Positions 16,285 through 19,902 of a DNA stretch of 19,902 nucleotides are shown here, one piece after another (the first letter of the stretch is position 1; the number at the start of each line of letters is the position of its first letter). Origin of the DNA: CAZVGZ01 sp964627605 (GTDB taxonomy: Bacteria; Latescibacterota; MWCZ01; CAZVGZ01); the NCBI GenBank assembly GCA_964627605.1, contig CAZVGZ010000047.1, forward strand, positions 1-19,902. The letters run 5' to 3'. The position numbers and the translations under genes were made by a program. Below the pieces are notes generated by a model. It was not told the origin of the DNA. It did no database searches and was given only the letters and a program-made list of their open reading frames with translations.

Positions 16285-17004
16285 TCAATAGCTCCGGTTG
16301 ACGAGGTCTTTCTTGAGCTCGGAGAGATGCCAGGTGATGTCGATCTCTTTGGGGCACGCCTCTACACAGTTAAAAATGCTGTGACAGCGCCAGATACCAT
16401 CTTGAGTGTCCAGCACATCCAGACGTTCATCGGCGGCCTGGTCGCGAGTGTCATGAATAAAGCGAAACGCCTTGAGCATCGCAGCCGGAGCCAGATAATC
16501 GTCGTTGGTCCAAGATGAAGGACACGATGTGGAGCAACAACCGCACAGGATGCACTTGGCCGACTCAAAAAGCGATTCAGCGTCTTCGTTGCTCTGAAGC
16601 CGTTCTCTTTCAGGCGTAGCGGTTTTGTTGATCAGGTACGGCTTTACCGCCTCGTATTTTTCGAAAAATGAGTCCATGTTTAGCACCAGGTCTTTTATAA
16701 TGGGCAGACCTGGCAGCGGCTCGAGGGTAACCGTGTGTTTCGGTTCGAGATCCCGAAGGAGGACCGAGCACGCTAACATGTTGCGTCCATTGACCTTGAT
16801 CCCATCTGATCCACAGACCCCGTGGGCGCACGAGCGGCGGAATGCCAAACTGCCGTCCTGTTCCCACTTTATTCGATGCAGGGCGTCCAGCACGCGATCT
16901 GTGTCGGCCAGATCTTTTAAGATATATGTCTGAAAGTGGGGTGCCTCATCTTTTTCAGGATCGTACCGCTGGATCCGGAACGTCGCCGTCAACGTTTCAG
17001 GCAT
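16285..17004 (-). CDS. sdhB: Succinate dehydrogenase iron-sulfur subunit SdhB
   Basis: 239 residues, normal length. It carries electrons from SdhA flavin to the quinone through three clusters. The [2Fe-2S] ligands are Cys59, Cys64, Asp67 and Cys79 (SCAHGVCGSD...C), with aspartate as the third ligand, as in E. coli. The [4Fe-4S] ligands are Cys151, Cys154, Cys157 and Cys161 (CILCGCCSTSCP). The [3Fe-4S] ligands are Cys206, Cys212 and Cys216 (CHSIFNCVEACPKEI). All are intact. The ATG shares one base with the sdhA stop (TGATG), so the two are translationally coupled. It is the last gene of the operon; no intrinsic terminator is evident after it. Confidence 0.97.
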   Translation of the reverse strand: MPETLTATFRIQRYDPEKDEAPHFQTYILKDLADTDRVLDALHRIKWEQDGSLAFRRSCAHGVCGSDGIKVNGRNMLACSVLLRDLEPKHTVTLEPLPGLPIIKDLVLNMDSFFEKYEAVKPYLINKTATPERERLQSNEDAESLFESAKCILCGCCSTSCPSSWTNDDYLAPAAMLKAFRFIHDTRDQAADERLDVLDTQDGIWRCHSIFNCVEACPKEIDITWHLSELKKDLVNRSY

Positions 17005-18743
17005 CAGTACACCCTCGGTTTCGGTTCGAAGCGGCCCAACGTGACCGATTTATACGAAAAACTGGTATCCCCACTGTCGCTGCGGTGGATCAGTGTATGT
17101 TTGAGCCACTCATCGTCGTCACGTTCGTTGTGGTCAATTCTAAAGTGGGCACCGCGACTTTCGGTCCTGATCCTCGCAGACTGAGCTATGGCATCTGCGC
17201 TTCCGATCAGATGCTCAAGCTCCATCGCCTCAAACAGGTCGGTGTTGTAGACCGAGCCTTTGTCGTCGATCACGCACCGTTCATAGCGCTCTCTTAGCTG
17301 CGCGACCGCTTCAATCGCTACTCCCAATGGTTCATCTTCCCGGTACACCGAAACGTTGTCCATCATCACTTTCTGAAGTTCAGTTCGAACATCGGCGATT
17401 CGCTCGCTTCCGCTGCCTGAGTTGAGGAGTTTGCTCATTCGCGACCGGGTCTTGGCCTCAGGGTCTTCCGGCAGATCGGTAAATGAGGCGTCATTAAGAA
17501 ACTCAGTTATGGTTTTCCCCGCACGTCGTCCAAACACGATGATATCCAAAAGAGAGTTGGTACCCAACCTGTTAGCACCATGCACAGACACACATGCGCA
17601 CTCCCCGGCGGCAAAGAACCCTGGCATGATAGTTCCCTGCCCATCCAAAATCACTCGACCGTCGTTGTCCGTTGGTATGCCACCCATGGCATAGTGGGTC
17701 GTCGGCTGAACGGGGATCGGCTCCGTAATGGGTTCTACCCCAAGGTATGTCCTGGCAAAACCGGTCACCTCTGGCAGCTTGGTGTTGATGATCTCCTTAC
17801 CAAGATGCGAGACGTCCAGATGGACGTAGCTGGTCCCGTCGTGCCCCATAAATCCTCGGCCAGCAGCGACCTCATCAAATATCGCACGGCTCACCATATC
17901 TCTAGGGGCCAGATCTTTCACTGACGGCGCTATCTGTTCCATAAACCGGACACCGTCTTTGTTTAGTAGAATTCCGCCTTCACCCCGGGCAGCCTCACTA
18001 ATCAAAACACCGAGTCGCCACAAGCCTGTAGGGTGAAACTGAACAAACTCCATGTCTTCGAGCGGCACTCCGTTCTCCCACGCGATATTGAAACCGTCGC
18101 CGGTTCCAACATGGGCATTGGAAGTAATCTGGAACGCTCTGCCGTAGCCACCTACGGCAAACATGATCGCTTTGGCATGGAACGTGTGAACTTCCCCGTC
18201 AAGCATGTCCACGGCCACGACACCGCAGCACACACCATTCTTGATGATCATATCCGTAACGAAAAACTCATTAAAAAACGTCACGCCTTTCTTAAGGGCG
18301 GTTTCATAGAGAGTGTGGAGCATCACATGACCGGTTCGGTCGGCGGAATAGCACGCTCTGCGCACCGGTCCCTCGCCGAAATCGCGGGTGTGACCCCCAA
18401 ATTTCCGCTGGGCGATCTTGCCTTCGGGAGTGCGGCTAAACGGCATCCCCATGTGCTCAAGCTCGATGATCGCCCTTATCGCGTCCTGACACATGATGTC
18501 GATGGCGTCTTGGTCGCCCAGGTAGTCAGAACCTTTGACGGTATCAAACGCATGCCAATCCCAAGAATCTTCCTCTTCGTTGGCCAACGCCGCGCACACA
18601 CCGCCTTGCGCGGCCCCTGTGTGCGACCTGGTGGGAAAGACTTTCGTCAATACCGCGCACCTGACCCCTTCGGGTACCTCGACCGCCGCCCTGAGTCCAG
18701 CGCCGCCAGCGCCGAGGATCACCACATCGAATTGATGGACCAT
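17004..18743 (-). CDS. sdhA: Succinate dehydrogenase flavoprotein subunit SdhA
   Basis: 579 residues. Oxidises succinate to fumarate at the cytoplasmic face and passes electrons to SdhB. The N-terminal FAD site is VVILGAGGAGLRAA. His41 in TRSHTGAAQGG is the covalent FAD attachment residue. Active-site segments are FVQFHPTGLW, EGGILLNKDG, LAPRDMVSRAI and the late GANRLGTNSLLDIIVFGRRAG. The C-terminal domain ends HFRIDHNERDDDEWLKHT, typical of SdhA. A GGAGG about 10 nt before the ATG supports this start. It is separated from sdhD by 26 nt. Confidence 0.97.
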   Translation of the reverse strand: MVHQFDVVILGAGGAGLRAAVEVPEGVRCAVLTKVFPTRSHTGAAQGGVCAALANEEEDSWDWHAFDTVKGSDYLGDQDAIDIMCQDAIRAIIELEHMGMPFSRTPEGKIAQRKFGGHTRDFGEGPVRRACYSADRTGHVMLHTLYETALKKGVTFFNEFFVTDMIIKNGVCCGVVAVDMLDGEVHTFHAKAIMFAVGGYGRAFQITSNAHVGTGDGFNIAWENGVPLEDMEFVQFHPTGLWRLGVLISEAARGEGGILLNKDGVRFMEQIAPSVKDLAPRDMVSRAIFDEVAAGRGFMGHDGTSYVHLDVSHLGKEIINTKLPEVTGFARTYLGVEPITEPIPVQPTTHYAMGGIPTDNDGRVILDGQGTIMPGFFAAGECACVSVHGANRLGTNSLLDIIVFGRRAGKTITEFLNDASFTDLPEDPEAKTRSRMSKLLNSGSGSERIADVRTELQKVMMDNVSVYREDEPLGVAIEAVAQLRERYERCVIDDKGSVYNTDLFEAMELEHLIGSADAIAQSARIRTESRGAHFRIDHNERDDDEWLKHTLIHRSDSGDTSFSYKSVTLGRFEPKPRVY

Positions 18744-18769
18744 GATCGGTGTTCCTCCCCCAAGGGGCT

Positions 18770-19162
18770 TTAGTTACCCACCAGATTGAGCACAGGTGCA
18801 TTGAAATGCAGGATTGTTGTGAACCCCATCGCGCCGAACGCGATACCGGTGATAATCAGCACACTTATAGCCGTCAAGTTCCAGCCTGATGACAGTTTGA
18901 AGTCGCGGATAATGTTGTAGATGCCGTTGAGGCCGTGATAGAGTCCCAACACCACAAACGTGAAATAGCCCGCCTTATACCAAACCCCGAATGGACCGGA
19001 CAGCCTAGACACCACAGCGGTGTAAGTGTGTCCGGAGGCGGTATCCATGTGCATCAGGACGAAGTGCCCAATGGTCAGCAGCACCAACACCATCCCACTC
19101 AAGCGCTGAAACAACCATGCTGTGGCACCGGTAGTCCCTGATTTTCTAAGTTCGTACGCCAT
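18770..19162 (-). CDS. sdhD: Succinate dehydrogenase membrane anchor subunit SdhD
   Basis: 130 residues from the ATG at 19162, chosen because GAGGAG lies 7 nt upstream; a TTG five codons earlier is less likely. Three hydrophobic helices at about 21-41, 66-86 and 97-118. The first carries RLSG and His33 (GHFVLMH, also His38). The second carries His76 in LYHGLNGIYNIIRD, the position of the E. coli SdhD haem ligand. It anchors SdhAB and forms the quinone and haem sites with SdhC. The gap to sdhC is short (24 nt). Confidence 0.9.
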   Translation of the reverse strand: MAYELRKSGTTGATAWLFQRLSGMVLVLLTIGHFVLMHMDTASGHTYTAVVSRLSGPFGVWYKAGYFTFVVLGLYHGLNGIYNIIRDFKLSSGWNLTAISVLIITGIAFGAMGFTTILHFNAPVLNLVGN

Positions 19163-19186
19163 TCTGCTTCTCCTCAACCTGCCGTT

Positions 19187-19597
19187 TTACGGCGTGACCT
19201 TCACCGATCCGTCAGCCTGGAAATCCAAAGTCTGGTGATTTACGAGCATCAGCAGGCCCATCCCCACGAACAGGACCACAGTGAGCACTCCGAACCCCCA
19301 GAACAACCCTCTCTGAATAGCTGTTGCACTCCACAGGTCCACCAACGCTATCCTGATGCCGTTCAGAGCATGGAACAGCACAGCAGCAAAAAGAAGCCAC
19401 TCCACAACCATAAAAATGGGCTGCGTGAATACCGCCATCTCTGTGTGAAAGGCGATCGGACCTTTTTGTAGAGCGCTTAGGGCGTAGATGTGGAGAACTA
19501 TGTAGCCTGTAAGTATGACACCGGTGAGCCTGTGGAGGACGAATGCCCAGCTCCCGACGAACTTGTGGTAGGTTGTGTTGGCCTTCACTGGCGACAT
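19187..19597 (-). CDS. sdhC: Succinate dehydrogenase cytochrome b subunit SdhC
   Basis: 136 residues from ATG 19597; an upstream TTG at 19630 would add 11 residues that do not look like family sequence. A GGAG about 10 nt before the ATG is the likely ribosome-binding site. Three helices: about 20-42 with HRLTG and His36 (VLHIYAL), 60-84 with His76 (LFHALNGIRI) as the expected haem ligand, and 93-115. With SdhD this gives two candidate histidines in each subunit, enough for two b haems. It is the first gene of the order sdhC-sdhD-sdhA-sdhB. Confidence 0.9.
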   Translation of the reverse strand: MSPVKANTTYHKFVGSWAFVLHRLTGVILTGYIVLHIYALSALQKGPIAFHTEMAVFTQPIFMVVEWLLFAAVLFHALNGIRIALVDLWSATAIQRGLFWGFGVLTVVLFVGMGLLMLVNHQTLDFQADGSVKVTP

Positions 19598-19640
19598 GGT
19601 CCAATACTCCGTGAGACGCGGGCACAGCAATCGGTTTGAT

Positions 19641-19676
19641 AGGACTGCGAAGGACTGAGCAAAGAATATAGGACTC
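19641..19676 (-). promoter_or_regulatory. Triple AGTCCT repeat and possible -10 upstream of sdhC
   Basis: On the sdh strand AGTCCT occurs three times (complements of AGGACT at 19641, 19651 and 19670), with start spacings of 10 and 19 nt, near one and two helical turns. TATATT at 19670-19665 on the same strand resembles a -10 box, but its -35 region (TGGGAT) is poor. The group lies about 45-80 nt before the sdhC start and could be the sdh promoter with a regulator site. Confidence 0.35.
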
Positions 19677-19677
19677 T

Positions 19678-19701
19678 AGGCCCTGCGATCCCATAGGGCC
19701 T
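19678..19701. repeat. Perfect 7-bp inverted repeat (hairpin)
   Basis: AGGCCCT (19678-19684) and AGGGCCT (19695-19701) flank a 10-nt loop. On the - strand the stem is followed by a T-rich but interrupted run (TATATTCTTT), so it may be a weak terminator for the gene at the right edge. It lies 30 nt past that gene's stop. It could also be part of the sdh leader region. Confidence 0.4.
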
Positions 19702-19730
19702 GCGAAAGATGCCCTATCTACGCCACAATT

Positions 19731-19902
19731 CTACGAACCAGCGTCTGTGTGGCTGCGAAGGTGATCTAGCACGTCACCGAGGCGGCGCTGCCCGCTCTCC
19801 TCAGATTCATTAATCTCATTTACAAACGCCTCTCTCGTTTTGCCCTGCGCAAGTTCGGAAACTCGCGTAGCCAGATCATCTGGCGAGGGGTCGCGACTGA
19901 GG
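19731..19902 (-). CDS. C-terminal part of an unrecognised protein
   Basis: A frame enters from the right edge and is open for 56 codons to a TAG at 19733-19731. The visible part is hydrophilic, rich in Glu, Asp, Arg and Ser, and probably helical (for example DDLATRVSELAQGK and GDVLDHLRSH). The base composition looks coding and no other frame there is better. I do not recognise a family. It is on the same strand as sdh and 133 nt upstream of sdhC, with a possible hairpin between. Confidence 0.55.
   Translation of the reverse strand, partial: LSRDPSPDDLATRVSELAQGKTREAFVNEINESEESGQRRLGDVLDHLRSHTDAGS

Noticed and set aside
18033..18773. 246-codon + strand frame opposite sdhA
   Set aside because: The - strand encodes the complete, conserved SdhA N-terminal half; the + frame has no motif or ribosome-binding site.

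Overview
The window is bacterial chromosomal DNA of moderate GC content with dense, mostly overlapping genes and frequent GTG starts. It holds almost the whole classical menaquinone (vitamin K2) pathway and a complete succinate dehydrogenase. A run of ten N at 8677-8686 shows it is a scaffold of draft or metagenomic contigs. Lineage cannot be fixed from sequence alone. A Gram-positive-like or Chloroflexota-like bacterium that relies on menaquinone fits the gene content, but this is only a suggestion. I see no mobile element, CRISPR array, rRNA or tRNA.

Left part (1-8676, + strand): a nitrilase-superfamily amidohydrolase (274-1131) ends at a clear intrinsic terminator. It is followed by the operon menF-menD-menB-menA-menC-menE. 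Consecutive genes overlap by 4-8 nt, except menA/menC, which are 3 nt apart. Together they take chorismate to isochorismate, SEPHCHC, (after the missing MenH step) SHCHC, OSB, OSB-CoA and DHNA-CoA, and MenA prenylates the DHNA. menH and the final methyltransferase are not in the window.

Across the gap (8687-9769, - strand) a uracil-DNA-glycosylase-like gene overlaps a hotdog thioesterase of the DHNA-CoA hydrolase type. The thioesterase is convergent with menE and supplies the CoA-release step between MenB and MenA.

Middle part (9774-12289, + strand): a small operon of unknown substrate holds a Gfo/Idh/MocA oxidoreductase, an NAD-dependent epimerase-like extended SDR and a classical SDR, with a plausible sigma-70 promoter. 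A possible 40-residue Cys/His-rich ORF follows, then a large RND efflux permease (12518-15706) with no adaptor or outer-membrane partner beside it.

Right part (15707-19902, - strand): a broken FmdB-type zinc-ribbon gene with a one-base frameshift just after its start, a mostly empty stretch, then sdhC-sdhD-sdhA-sdhB (transcribed right to left). The C-terminal end of an unrecognised gene lies at the edge. The membrane subunits SdhC and SdhD carry four candidate haem-ligand histidines. With the men operon, this points to a di-haem succinate:menaquinone oxidoreductase. Most of the window is conventional core metabolism, and no clearly novel system is visible. The best leads are the frameshifted zinc ribbon, the di-haem inference, the altered glycosylase motifs, the small Cys/His ORF and phased repeats upstream of sdhC.
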